This document shows, piece by piece, positions 17,274 through 25,391 of a stretch of 49,529 nucleotides of DNA. The notes under the pieces are model-generated. The model searched no databases, was not told the origin of the DNA, and worked only from the letters and a program-made list of their open reading frames with translations. A program made the position numbers and the translations under genes. Numbering within the stretch: position 1 is the stretch's first letter; each line of letters starts with the position of its first letter. This stretch comes from Flavobacteriaceae bacterium (lineage in GTDB: Bacteria; Bacteroidota; Bacteroidia; Flavobacteriales; Flavobacteriaceae): contig WUAI01000024.1 of the NCBI GenBank assembly GCA_009827225.1, positions 1 to 49,529 of the forward strand. The letters run 5' to 3'.

Positions 17274-18083
17274 TCAGTCAACGGAAGTAATTTCAATTTC
17301 AACTCTGCGATCATACATATCTCCTTTTCCCGTGGGATATCGATAAGCCATTCCTATATAACGAATACGCTTCTTGTCAATACCTTTTTTGACCAGGTAG
17401 TTATGTAAGGCCTGGGCCCGGGCTTCGGAAAGATTGTTTTTTCCAGTCCTAATATTTTTGACATCCGCACCAGGATTGTTTGGATCGCCGCAGCAAATAT
17501 GTCCGATAAGCTTGAATTTCACGTTGGGGTTCTTTTTCAAGAAGTAGACCAATTCGCCCAATGCTTCTTTACTTTCATCCATAATCACATCATGATCAGG
17601 ATAAAACATGATACCTTTCAAGGTAACTTTTTCCCCTTTTACCGGAACCAGCATTGCTGTGATAGATTGTTCTTCGGTTTCGTGCGCTATAGGTGGTTCA
17701 ACGATTTCACCCGGTACCGATTCATGATCGGTTTTTAAATGAATCAAGATATCCACTCTACGATTATCCGCAGCTTCTGTTTGCAATTCGCCATAGCCAA
17801 TGGAAGAAATTATTGTAAACGCTCTTAGCTTCGCCTTTACATTTTCGGCTCGTTTACGTGAAAGTTCAAGGTTGTAATTTTCACCTCCTACGTTGTTGGT
17901 GTATCCCTTGATATGAACATCATAGAGATCCTTATCCTGAATAGAATTTAAACTGTCTAGCAGTTTGAAATGTTCCGACGTTAATTCATAGTGGTCGTGC
18001 GCATAAAACAAAGAGAATTTCTTTTCAGATTGCCCGAATAATGAAAAGGAACATAACAGAATAAGCCATACAGCAGACTTCAT
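17274..18083 (-). CDS. Periplasmic protein with two OmpA-like domains
   Basis: 269 aa with a signal peptide ending near SLFGQ and no N-terminal barrel. Two OmpA-like peptidoglycan-binding modules follow each other. The first has HIKGYTNNVGGENYNLELSR and ends in DNRRVDILIHL. The second has FYPDHDVIMDESKEALGEL, FKLIGHICCGDPNNPG and YDRRVEIEI. The typical NxxLSxxRA pattern occurs in both. It probably binds the cell wall from the periplasm. The second module carries an unusual CC pair and a longer loop than normal. It is downstream of purT with a 71-base gap and ends flush against convergent trkH. Confidence 0.85.
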   Translation of the reverse strand: MKSAVWLILLCSFSLFGQSEKKFSLFYAHDHYELTSEHFKLLDSLNSIQDKDLYDVHIKGYTNNVGGENYNLELSRKRAENVKAKLRAFTIISSIGYGELQTEAADNRRVDILIHLKTDHESVPGEIVEPPIAHETEEQSITAMLVPVKGEKVTLKGIMFYPDHDVIMDESKEALGELVYFLKKNPNVKFKLIGHICCGDPNNPGADVKNIRTGKNNLSEARAQALHNYLVKKGIDKKRIRYIGMAYRYPTGKGDMYDRRVEIEITSVD

Positions 18084-18154
18084 GGGTAGGATTGTTTACC
18101 CTAAAAGTAAGAATCGAGGTTCGGAATTAAAACTTTATTATGAATTTTAAGATA

Positions 18155-19318
18155 TTATGTCTTTACGGTAATTCGGGCCGCAAGCTCTTTTGCCCTACTC
18201 ACAACGTTCTCTAGGTTGGCATGTATGCTATCGTAAGTGACTACCACGCCCATTCTTCTGCCAGGTCTCGAGGTAGGCTTTCCGAAGAAACGAACATCGC
18301 TTTTTGGTTCTGCTGAAATCGATTCCAACCCCATAATTTGAGGATTCTGAGAATGATCTTTCGCCAGGATTACCGCCGAGGCTCCTGTTCGTTCCAGGGT
18401 TATTTCTGAAATGGGTAACCCTAAGATTGCTCTAAGGTGCAATTCAAATTCGTTAAAATTCTGGGTGTTGGCCAGGGTCACCATTCCGGTATCGTGAGGA
18501 CGCGGTGATAGTTCCGAAAAATAGACCCCATCGTCGGCAATAAAAAATTCCACCCCCCAAATTCCCGCTCCGGTTAAGGCTGCGGTAACTTTTTGGGCCA
18601 TGAATTGTGCCTCTTTTAAATGTGCTTCGAGCATTGCAGCTGGTTGCCAGCTCTCCTGGTAGTCGCCGCCTTCCTGTCGGTGACCTATGGGCGGACAGAA
18701 AAGAGTTTCTCCATTGCGTTGTGTCACGGTTAACAACGTGATCTCATAATTGAAAGTCACAAAGGCTTCGACGATCACTTCCGCCACATCTCCGCGTGAT
18801 CCTTCTTGTGAGTAATTCCAGGCAGTTTCAATATCTTCTTCCGAGCGAATGGTACTTTGGCCTTTGCCGCTGGAGGACATCAACGGTTTTACGACGCAGG
18901 GCATTCCTATTTCATCCACGGCTGCTTTCAATTCGTGCGCTGAAGTAGCGTATCGGTAATCGGCGGTTTTAAGACCCAATTCCTTTGCTGCTAAATCACG
19001 AATCGCTTTTCGGTTCATCGTGAAATTCGCGGCTCTCGCAGAAGGGACAACTGTATAGCCCATATCTTCATAATGATAAAAGCGTTCCGTTCGTATGGCC
19101 TCTATTTCAGGAACAATGTAATCGGGTTTGTGCTTATCCACCATAGCATCCAGCGCATCTCCGTCGAGCATGTTTATGACTTCATGATCGTGGGCTACCT
19201 GCATGGCGGGAGCATTTTCATAGCTGTCTACCGCAATTACGGTTTGACCGATACGCTGGGCCGCAATTACAAACTCTTTCCCCAATTCTCCGGAACCAAG
19301 AAGTAAAATTTTTGCCAT
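18155..19318 (-). CDS. purT: Formate-dependent phosphoribosylglycinamide formyltransferase (PurT)
   Basis: 387 aa ATP-grasp enzyme making formylglycinamide ribonucleotide from GAR, formate and ATP in purine synthesis. It opens with the pre-ATP-grasp fold [23 protein letters not shown]-grasp residues follow in [18 protein letters not shown] and [20 protein letters not shown], with the metal-binding glutamates, and then [11 protein letters not shown] and a C-terminal domain with [10 protein letters not shown] full-length, ordinary member. The upstream gap holds no promoter I can name. Confidence 0.97.
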   Translation of the reverse strand: MAKILLLGSGELGKEFVIAAQRIGQTVIAVDSYENAPAMQVAHDHEVINMLDGDALDAMVDKHKPDYIVPEIEAIRTERFYHYEDMGYTVVPSARAANFTMNRKAIRDLAAKELGLKTADYRYATSAHELKAAVDEIGMPCVVKPLMSSSGKGQSTIRSEEDIETAWNYSQEGSRGDVAEVIVEAFVTFNYEITLLTVTQRNGETLFCPPIGHRQEGGDYQESWQPAAMLEAHLKEAQFMAQKVTAALTGAGIWGVEFFIADDGVYFSELSPRPHDTGMVTLANTQNFNEFELHLRAILGLPISEITLERTGASAVILAKDHSQNPQIMGLESISAEPKSDVRFFGKPTSRPGRRMGVVVTYDSIHANLENVVSRAKELAARITVKT

Positions 19319-19519
19319 TTGAAATGTGTTATGAATTGAACGACGTAAAGGTCTGTAATTTTCAGCGAAACTCCATCAAATTGCAGAATTCAACGGCCTT
19401 TAATCTACGGGTCAAGTAGGATACGAAGTATATTCAGCCCTGAGAGCCGAACGCTTATAGATTTTTCCCTATATGCCTGTATTTGTTGCTTTCAAGGCAT
19501 ATTTTTAACGAAAAATTAA

Positions 19520-19527
19520 TACATTTG
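19520..19527 (+). promoter_or_regulatory. Candidate -7 element (TACATTTG) of the small T9SS cargo gene
   Basis: TACATTTG matches TAnnTTTG, 28 bases upstream of the ATG at 19555. It falls inside an upstream extension of the frame beginning at 19483, which argues for the shorter protein. Confidence 0.45.
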
Positions 19528-19554
19528 ACACTTAATCATCATGAACAATTTAGA

Positions 19555-20274
19555 ATGAAGAAAATTACTTTTTTACTTGTGTGTATGTTTGCATCATTCA
19601 GCATGCTGGGACAGTATAGCCTGGAAGATGAAAACGGTAATGAGATCTTAGACGGAGCCGTATTGGAATTTGGTAGTTTCACCGAACCTGAGGCAAAATT
19701 CGATTTTTATGTAAATAATGAAACCAGTGATCCTATCAATGTGAAGATAGAATTTGTGAGTGCAGTAAATGCCGATGGAAGTTTATTTGAACTTTGCTGG
19801 GGTCTGTGCTATACTTCCATTGTACTTGGAAACGCATATCCATTAGGAAATGACTGGGTAACCATTGATGGTAACGGGCAATCTTTGGCCGGGAACCATT
19901 TCTTTAATCAATCTGACGGTGGTGGAAATGCCATCGACTATGAATTCAGATTTTATTTGGTAGACGGAAGTGGAAATGACATTGGAAGTCCGACGACCGT
20001 GTTCTACCGTTATGATCCTTTGTTGAGCATAGGAGATACAGCTATTTCAGAAGTAAAACTTTTATCCACGATGGTGAACGAAACACTACAGATTTCAACA
20101 CCGATCGATTTAGATGTTGTTATTTACAACATTCGTGGGCAGCAGGTTTTAGCTTCATCTGTTAGTGCAGGTGCGCAGGAGATCAATGTTTCAGCGCTTG
20201 CCACTCAGTCCTACTTAGCTGTGTTCAGTGACGCCAGTGGTGCTACTAAGACGATAAAATTTGTGAAACGATAA
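19555..20274 (+). CDS. Small secreted protein with type IX secretion C-terminal domain
   Basis: 239 aa from the ATG at 19555, which is directly followed by a signal peptide (MKKITFLLVCMFASF...MLGQ). The middle part is beta-rich with a Cys-containing stretch FELCWGLCYTS and no family I recognise. The last 70 residues look like a type A T9SS sorting domain: VVIYNIRGQQVLASSV, then INVSALATQSYLAVF and a final TIKFVKR. It is therefore probably secreted through T9SS and may be anchored at the surface. It is a single-gene unit with its own promoter and terminator. Confidence 0.85.
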   Translation: MKKITFLLVCMFASFSMLGQYSLEDENGNEILDGAVLEFGSFTEPEAKFDFYVNNETSDPINVKIEFVSAVNADGSLFELCWGLCYTSIVLGNAYPLGNDWVTIDGNGQSLAGNHFFNQSDGGGNAIDYEFRFYLVDGSGNDIGSPTTVFYRYDPLLSIGDTAISEVKLLSTMVNETLQISTPIDLDVVIYNIRGQQVLASSVSAGAQEINVSALATQSYLAVFSDASGATKTIKFVKR

Positions 20275-20294
20275 CGACGACACAACACATATAT

Positions 20295-20322
20295 AAAAAG
20301 CCCGGTGAAAACCGGGCTTTTT
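20295..20322. terminator. Bidirectional terminator between the T9SS cargo and the aminotransferase
   Basis: Perfect 12-pair stem AAAAAGCCCGGT/ACCGGGCTTTTT closed by a GAAA tetraloop, with T runs on both strands, between two convergent genes. Confidence 0.93.
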
Positions 20323-20338
20323 ATTTGTCATATATTTT

Positions 20339-21526
20339 CTAAGAAAGTGCTTTCTTGATTCTCTGCATCGCTTCCCTGATGTCTTCTTCTGAAGCTGCAT
20401 AGGAAATGCGAATACAATTGGGATCGCCAAACGCCTCCCCGGTAACGGTGGCAACGTTGGCATGTTCGAGCAGATACAAGGCAAAATCCCCAGCTCCATT
20501 TATATCATAACCATTCAGTGTTTTTCCGAAGTAAAAAGAAACATCGGGGAAGACATAAAATGCTCCGTCCGGTTCATTGGCTTTTAAACCTGGGATATCT
20601 GAGATCAATTCCAATATTAACTTTCGTCGTCCCTTAAAGGCATCGACCATGTACTGTATCTTGTCCGGTGAATTCTCCAAGGCCGCAATCGTGGCTCTTT
20701 GCGCAATGCAATTAGCACCGCTGGTTACTTGTCCCTGCATTTTGTTGCAGGCGCGGGCAATGTATTCAGGGCCTCCGATATACCCAATTCTCCAACCTGT
20801 CATGGAATAAGCCTTCGAAACTCCATTAACAGTTACAGTGCGATCATACATATCCGGGAAGGCAGCCATGGAAACATGATCCCCCACATAATTGATATGT
20901 TCATAGATCTCATCGCTTACCACTATGATATCAGGATAATTTACGAGCACGTCTGCAAGGGCACGCAATTCTTCCTTTGAGTATACCGATCCGCTTGGAT
21001 TACAGGGAGAACTATATATCATCATTTTGGTTCTGGGAGTAATAGCGGCCTCTAAAGCTTCCGGTGTCACTTTAAAGTCACTGTCGATGTTCGTGGGAAT
21101 TTCCACAGGAATACCTCCCGAAACTTTGCTAATGTCGCTGTAACTCACCCAATAAGGTGCGGGGAGTAATACTTCGTCGCCTTCATTTAAAATAACCTGT
21201 GCCAGGTTGGCCAGGGATTGTTTGGCTCCTGTTGAAACCACAATTTGAGAGGGCTTATAATCCAGATCGTTATCCCGTTTGAATTTCAGGATAATCGCCT
21301 GTTTCAAATCTCCATAACCGTCAACGGGTGTATACGAATGGTAATCATCTTTTACAGCCTGGATCGCCGCTTCTTTGACAAATTCCGGAACAGTAAAATC
21401 TGGTTCTCCCAAACTAAGTCCAATAATATCCCTTCCGGCTTCTTTTAATTCTCTTGCTTTTGCTGCCATGGCCAAAGTGGCCGAGGTAGACATGTTGTTA
21501 ACGCGGTCGGATAGTTTAGTATTCAT
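20339..21526 (-). CDS. PLP-dependent class I aminotransferase (aspartate aminotransferase type)
   Basis: 395 aa fold-type I aminotransferase close to the Ib aspartate aminotransferases. Landmarks: LSLGEPDFTVPEFV, YTPVDGYGDLKQAI, VVSTGAKQSLANL, SSPCNPSGSVYSKEEL, VVSDEIYEHINY, the PLP-binding Lys238 in VNGVSKAYSMTGWR, and the C-terminal carboxylate-binding Arg in RISYAAS. It most likely interconverts aspartate and oxaloacetate with glutamate, but prephenate or other substrates are possible in this subgroup. It follows the desaturase on the same strand by six bases, so the two are probably co-transcribed although functionally unrelated. Confidence 0.92.
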   Translation of the reverse strand: MNTKLSDRVNNMSTSATLAMAAKARELKEAGRDIIGLSLGEPDFTVPEFVKEAAIQAVKDDYHSYTPVDGYGDLKQAIILKFKRDNDLDYKPSQIVVSTGAKQSLANLAQVILNEGDEVLLPAPYWVSYSDISKVSGGIPVEIPTNIDSDFKVTPEALEAAITPRTKMMIYSSPCNPSGSVYSKEELRALADVLVNYPDIIVVSDEIYEHINYVGDHVSMAAFPDMYDRTVTVNGVSKAYSMTGWRIGYIGGPEYIARACNKMQGQVTSGANCIAQRATIAALENSPDKIQYMVDAFKGRRKLILELISDIPGLKANEPDGAFYVFPDVSFYFGKTLNGYDINGAGDFALYLLEHANVATVTGEAFGDPNCIRISYAASEEDIREAMQRIKKALS

Positions 21527-21532
21527 AACAAA

Positions 21533-22633
21533 TTATACAGCTAAAGCAGGATTCATTCCCATATGCTTCAAATGTTTGAAATGGGCAAAAATTGCTTTTC
21601 TGGTGGTTTTATATTCGTTGTAAGGTAAATTAAATTCCAAAGCTGTTTTCTTCACTATTTCTGAAATTTTACGATAGTGAACGTGCGAGATATTCGGGAA
21701 AATATGGTGTTCAACCTGATGATTCAGACCTCCGGTAAACCAATTGATCAGCGGATTTCTGGTAGAAAAGTTAACCGTGGTGAACAATTGGTGGATGGCC
21801 CAGGTATTTTTCATAGTGCCGGATTGATCGGGTAGGGGCATTTCAGTGTCTTCCACCACATGTGCCAGCTGAAATACAACACTTAATATTAGGCCTGCCG
21901 TATAATGCATTACAAAGAATCCAATAAGAATCTTCCACCAGGCAATGTTGAAGAATACCAAAGGGATCACAATCCAGACGATGGCATACAAGATCTTGGT
22001 AGAAATAAGAATGCTCCACTGTTTGAAAGGTGAAGGCAACTTACCATATGAAAGTTTTTTACCCAGATAACGTTTGGTTTGTTTGAAATCGGCGGTGAGT
22101 ACCCAATTTATCGTAAGCAATCCATAAAGGAAGATACTATAGATATGCTGAAACTTATGAAATCGTTTCCATGGAGCATGTTTGGAGAAACGCATGATTT
22201 GACCTGCCTCCAGATCTTCATCATGACCATGAATATTGGTGTACGTATGATGAAGAACGTTGTGCTGTACTTGCCAGTTGTATACATTTCCGGCCAAAAT
22301 GTACATACTGCTTCCCATGAGCTTGTTGACCCATTTTTTAGAAGAATATGAACCGTGGTTGGCATCATGCATCACATTCATGCCCACACCCGCCATTCCG
22401 ACGCCCATAACAATGGCCAGAATGAATAGAAGCCATCCCGGCATATCTATCAACATAATCAGAAAGTAAGGCATTAGGTAAAGCGCAAACATTATAACTG
22501 TTTTCAAGTGCAATTTCCAGTTACCAGAGCGGGAAATTTTATTTTCCCTGAAATAGGTATTTACGCGTTTATTTAGAGTTCGGAAGAATTTGGCAGAGTC
22601 GACTCGCGAGAATTTGATATGTTTATGATTCAC
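21533..22633 (-). CDS. Membrane fatty acid desaturase, front-end-like histidine boxes
   Basis: 366 aa integral membrane di-iron enzyme that introduces double bonds into acyl chains. Three histidine boxes are visible: HDANH (89-93), HNVLHH (124-129) and QVEHH (306-310). Hydrophobic segments lie between them (for example TVIMFALYLMPYFLIML and LLFILAIVMGVGMAGVG). Q in place of the first H of box three is characteristic of front-end (delta-5/delta-6 type) and related desaturases. No cytochrome b5 domain is fused, so electrons would come from a separate carrier. Regioselectivity cannot be read from sequence. It heads a two-gene unit with the aminotransferase. Confidence 0.92.
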   Translation of the reverse strand: MNHKHIKFSRVDSAKFFRTLNKRVNTYFRENKISRSGNWKLHLKTVIMFALYLMPYFLIMLIDMPGWLLFILAIVMGVGMAGVGMNVMHDANHGSYSSKKWVNKLMGSSMYILAGNVYNWQVQHNVLHHTYTNIHGHDEDLEAGQIMRFSKHAPWKRFHKFQHIYSIFLYGLLTINWVLTADFKQTKRYLGKKLSYGKLPSPFKQWSILISTKILYAIVWIVIPLVFFNIAWWKILIGFFVMHYTAGLILSVVFQLAHVVEDTEMPLPDQSGTMKNTWAIHQLFTTVNFSTRNPLINWFTGGLNHQVEHHIFPNISHVHYRKISEIVKKTALEFNLPYNEYKTTRKAIFAHFKHLKHMGMNPALAV

Positions 22634-22658
22634 AATAATATGTGTTCTTTGGGGATTC

Positions 22659-22666
22659 CAAAATTA
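22659..22666 (-). promoter_or_regulatory. Candidate -7 element of the desaturase (TAATTTTG)
   Basis: Minus-strand TAATTTTG fits TAnnTTTG, about 26 bases before the start codon at 22633. The -33 element is not evident. Confidence 0.4.
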
Positions 22667-22735
22667 AAAGCACTAAAGTACATATCTTATGATTAAAAGT
22701 AGATAAGGAACTCTTAAATTTTATCAAGTAAATCT

Positions 22736-22743
22736 TACTTTTG
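22736..22743 (+). promoter_or_regulatory. Candidate -7 element of rsmG (TACTTTTG)
   Basis: TACTTTTGCC fits TAnnTTTG, 16 bases ahead of the rsmG ATG at 22760; transcription would start very close to the start codon. Confidence 0.45.
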
Positions 22744-22759
22744 CCGTTAATAACTTACC

Positions 22760-23389
22760 ATGGAGCTGCTTCTTCGATATTTTCCACACCTAACGGCCAT
22801 TCAAATTAAGCAATTTGAGTTGTTATCCGACCTTTACAAAGACTGGAACCTTAAGATCAATGTGGTTTCCCGAAAGGACATCGATGAACTGTACCTGAGG
22901 CACGTACTCCATTCGTTGGGTATTGCGAAAGTGCAGATGTTTCATCCAGGATCCAGGATTCTGGATGTTGGTACAGGAGGTGGATTTCCTGGAATTCCAC
23001 TGGCGATCTTATTCCCTGAAGTTGAATTTCACCTGGTAGACAGCATAGGGAAAAAAATCAAAGTAGTGGATGAGGTGGTTTCGGGTCTTGGACTCACGAA
23101 CGTTATTACAACCAATGCCAGGGTAGAAAGTGTATCAGGCCACTACGACTTCATAGTAAGCAGGGCGGTAGCCCAAATGGAAACCTTTGTGCATTGGGTA
23201 AAAGGGAAAATCGCAAAGAAAAGCCAGCATGAACTCAAAAATGGAATATTATATCTCAAAGGCGGCGATCTGTCCGAAGAGCTGAAAAACTTCCCTAAGG
23301 CTCAAATTTATTCGCTTCATTCAATCTTCGAAGAAGAGTTTTTTGAGACTAAAAGTGTGGTGTACCTGCCACTTAAATACAAGGCATAA
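22760..23389 (+). CDS. rsmG: 16S rRNA (guanine-N7) methyltransferase RsmG
   Basis: 209 aa. It methylates G527 of 16S rRNA (E. coli numbering) using SAM. Family landmarks: NLKINVVSRKDIDELYLRHV, the SAM-binding loop ILDVGTGGGFPGIPLAIL, FHLVDSIGKKIKVVDEV and FIVSRAVAQMETFVHW. The length is normal. It is divergent from the desaturase and ends just before a terminator hairpin. Confidence 0.97.
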   Translation: MELLLRYFPHLTAIQIKQFELLSDLYKDWNLKINVVSRKDIDELYLRHVLHSLGIAKVQMFHPGSRILDVGTGGGFPGIPLAILFPEVEFHLVDSIGKKIKVVDEVVSGLGLTNVITTNARVESVSGHYDFIVSRAVAQMETFVHWVKGKIAKKSQHELKNGILYLKGGDLSEELKNFPKAQIYSLHSIFEEEFFETKSVVYLPLKYKA

Positions 23390-23392
23390 AAA

Positions 23393-23413
23393 AAGCCCGG
23401 CGTCACCGGGCTT
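23393..23413. terminator. Terminator between rsmG and the convergent Omp28-like gene
   Basis: Stem AAGCCCGG/CCGGGCTT with a five-base loop. On the minus strand it is followed by seven T, so it is strong for the Omp28-like gene; on the plus strand the tail is poor. Confidence 0.85.
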
Positions 23414-23430
23414 ATTCAATCTTAAAAATT

Positions 23431-25116
23431 TTATTTACTGATCAATAGCTTCTCAACGGCTACCTGATCGTCTTTTGCGATCTGGATCAAATAAGTTCCA
23501 GCCAATAAAGCAGAAACATCAACCTCTTGATTCAATTTCATTGACTCAACGGTCATTACTCTTCTTCCTAAAAGGTCGAAGATAGTGGCTGTTGCGTTTT
23601 CGGCATTCACAATATTGATTCTTTCCGAAGCTGGATTCGGGAAGATGGCCATATTACTAAAAACAGAATCTCCGGTTCCTAAGAACCCTTGCGTGGCAAA
23701 GTTTGCACTTGCTCCGGCACCGTAATCTCCTGAACTACTGTATACCACATTGTTTTGAGAATCATACAATACCACAGATCCTCCACCGTTTCCTCCGGAA
23801 TCGTAAAGGTTGAAAACATAACAATCACCAGATAACGACAACGGGATGTTATAGTTCTGGTTATTGTCATAAGGACCACCACTTTCTACGACAGCTCCGC
23901 TCAAATCCATGATCTCCCATGTACATTGTGAGCCTTGTCCGTCTGTATTAAGAAGAAGGGTAAGGTCATTCGTAGTAATCACAGTTTGATTGAAAGTTCC
24001 TTCAACCGTATTGTTGGAATTATCGTCGTCGTTCTCGATTGTCACGGTTACCGTATTCACCTCTTGCAGATCATAAGAGATCGCTGGTAAGGTTACCGTT
24101 TCATTCTGAAGTGAGGTAAGATTTCCAGTCCAGGTGTAAGATTGCTCAGCGCCACCATTAACGGAATATTGGATTTCCAAAGAAGTAACAGGGTTTTCAC
24201 CTGTATTCTGAATATTTACATGAGGCTCAACATCGAAACCACAGTTATCAGGAATTTCCTCAACATAACGAGCCGTTACGTCATTCTGAAATGGGAAATT
24301 TGAGTAAGTTGGATAGGCTCCATTACCACTGATCAATTCCTGGGTAGTTTCAGTCATGAAGACCACTAACTCAAGGTCTGCAAGTTCAACAGGGATGTTG
24401 TTGTAGTCTGCGGGAATGGTGTAGGTGTACGTTCTGTCGATAAACGACCCAGCAGTTGTTGGAGAAATAGTCTCACCCCATTGTCCTGTTACCATGTATA
24501 CAAGACGGTGCATGTGTACATATTCGTTCCCCATGTTACCACCTGTTTGTGGGCCTAGTGTGTTGTTCTGAAGCAAAGCTACATTCAACCTATTGGTCGA
24601 TTCAGGGCTGGTCCCTGTGTAATAAGCCTCTACGTGTACAGTAAGCTCGTTGGTTTGAACATCGATATCCGCTTCAACCGCCATGTTCATGTACGAAGCT
24701 TCACCCAAAGTTTCGTTGGAAGCTGAAGTCCACTGGCTTCTACTCATTGCAGTTCCCGTTCCACCATTTTGTGCCTGGCCAGGGAAGTAATGTCTGTTTA
24801 CGGTTCCGGCGGGATACCCCACTAGTTGCGATTGACCCGCAATAGCAGATCCAAAAGGAGTTCTGAAGTCCGGCTGTCCCGAATTTGGGTTGGCAAAACT
24901 TCCCGTATGGATGTTGATAAGGAATACGTTACCCGGATTGTTATTCTGAATGGCTTGCGCGATAGCATGACCATCAGGACAGAAAACACAATTGATTCCG
25001 GTAAATTCTTCTAATACCACCTTCTTATTTTCCGGTGTAGTGCTCACTATGGTTTGCCCGAATGAAATTCCGAACATCATAACCATCATTGCAAGTGAAA
25101 GTAATTTTTTAGTCAT
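23431..25116 (-). CDS. Secreted Omp28-like thioredoxin-fold protein with T9SS sorting domain
   Basis: 561 aa. A signal peptide (MTKKLLSLAMMVMMFGISFG) is followed by an Omp28-type thioredoxin-like domain with KKVVLEEFTGINCVFCPDGH; the CxxC is Cys43-Val-Phe-Cys46. The Omp28-like domain covers roughly the first 270 residues (VYMVTGQWGE is a later landmark). Then follow adhesin-like beta modules (for example VTVTIENDDDNSNNTVEGTF) and a C-terminal type A T9SS domain from IFPNPASERINIVNA to VAVEKLLISK. It is probably surface-attached, and may act on disulfides or bind ligands there. It has its own candidate promoter and terminator. It belongs to a local group with DUF6029, TlpA and two Omp28-like lipoproteins. 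Confidence 0.88.
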   Translation of the reverse strand: MTKKLLSLAMMVMMFGISFGQTIVSTTPENKKVVLEEFTGINCVFCPDGHAIAQAIQNNNPGNVFLINIHTGSFANPNSGQPDFRTPFGSAIAGQSQLVGYPAGTVNRHYFPGQAQNGGTGTAMSRSQWTSASNETLGEASYMNMAVEADIDVQTNELTVHVEAYYTGTSPESTNRLNVALLQNNTLGPQTGGNMGNEYVHMHRLVYMVTGQWGETISPTTAGSFIDRTYTYTIPADYNNIPVELADLELVVFMTETTQELISGNGAYPTYSNFPFQNDVTARYVEEIPDNCGFDVEPHVNIQNTGENPVTSLEIQYSVNGGAEQSYTWTGNLTSLQNETVTLPAISYDLQEVNTVTVTIENDDDNSNNTVEGTFNQTVITTNDLTLLLNTDGQGSQCTWEIMDLSGAVVESGGPYDNNQNYNIPLSLSGDCYVFNLYDSGGNGGGSVVLYDSQNNVVYSSSGDYGAGASANFATQGFLGTGDSVFSNMAIFPNPASERINIVNAENATATIFDLLGRRVMTVESMKLNQEVDVSALLAGTYLIQIAKDDQVAVEKLLISK

Positions 25117-25189
25117 TGTTTAGAGTTTAATTATGAAATGGGTTGTTAAACAGGTTTGTTAATTCTTAAAATAACGTTAATTAAGTGCT

Positions 25190-25219
25190 AAATATACAAA
25201 TATGAGGTTAAAATACAAT
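25190..25219 (-). promoter_or_regulatory. Candidate promoter (TTG-N19-TATATTTA) of the Omp28-like T9SS gene
   Basis: On the minus strand TTG (25217-25219) is followed after 19 bases by TATATTTA (25190-25197), one base off the TAnnTTTG consensus with standard spacing. It leaves a leader of about 65-70 bases. Confidence 0.5.
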
Positions 25220-25342
25220 GGATTATGAAGACGGCTTTTTCTTGTTAGACCCCTGACTTTACTGACATTGTCGCTATACCTTGATATCAACGCTATCCCA
25301 CCATGTCACTAGGAAATAACATTTTTTTTAATTCATATAAAA

Positions 25343-25370
25343 AAACCCGGAATACCATGTATCCGGGTTT
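25343..25370 (-). terminator. Terminator of tlpA-like/DUF6029-like unit
   Basis: AAACCCGG/CCGGGTTT stem extended by ATAC/GTAT across one bulged base; on the minus strand it is followed by a T run. It lies 22 bases past the stop of the DUF6029-like gene. Confidence 0.88.
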
Positions 25371-25391
25371 GAATTGTCCAAGTTGAAAGGG

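Noticed and set aside
25117-25391. Small gene or ncRNA in the 275-base gap
   Set aside because: The gap is explained by a promoter for one neighbour and a terminator for the other; no frame with a plausible start or family was seen.
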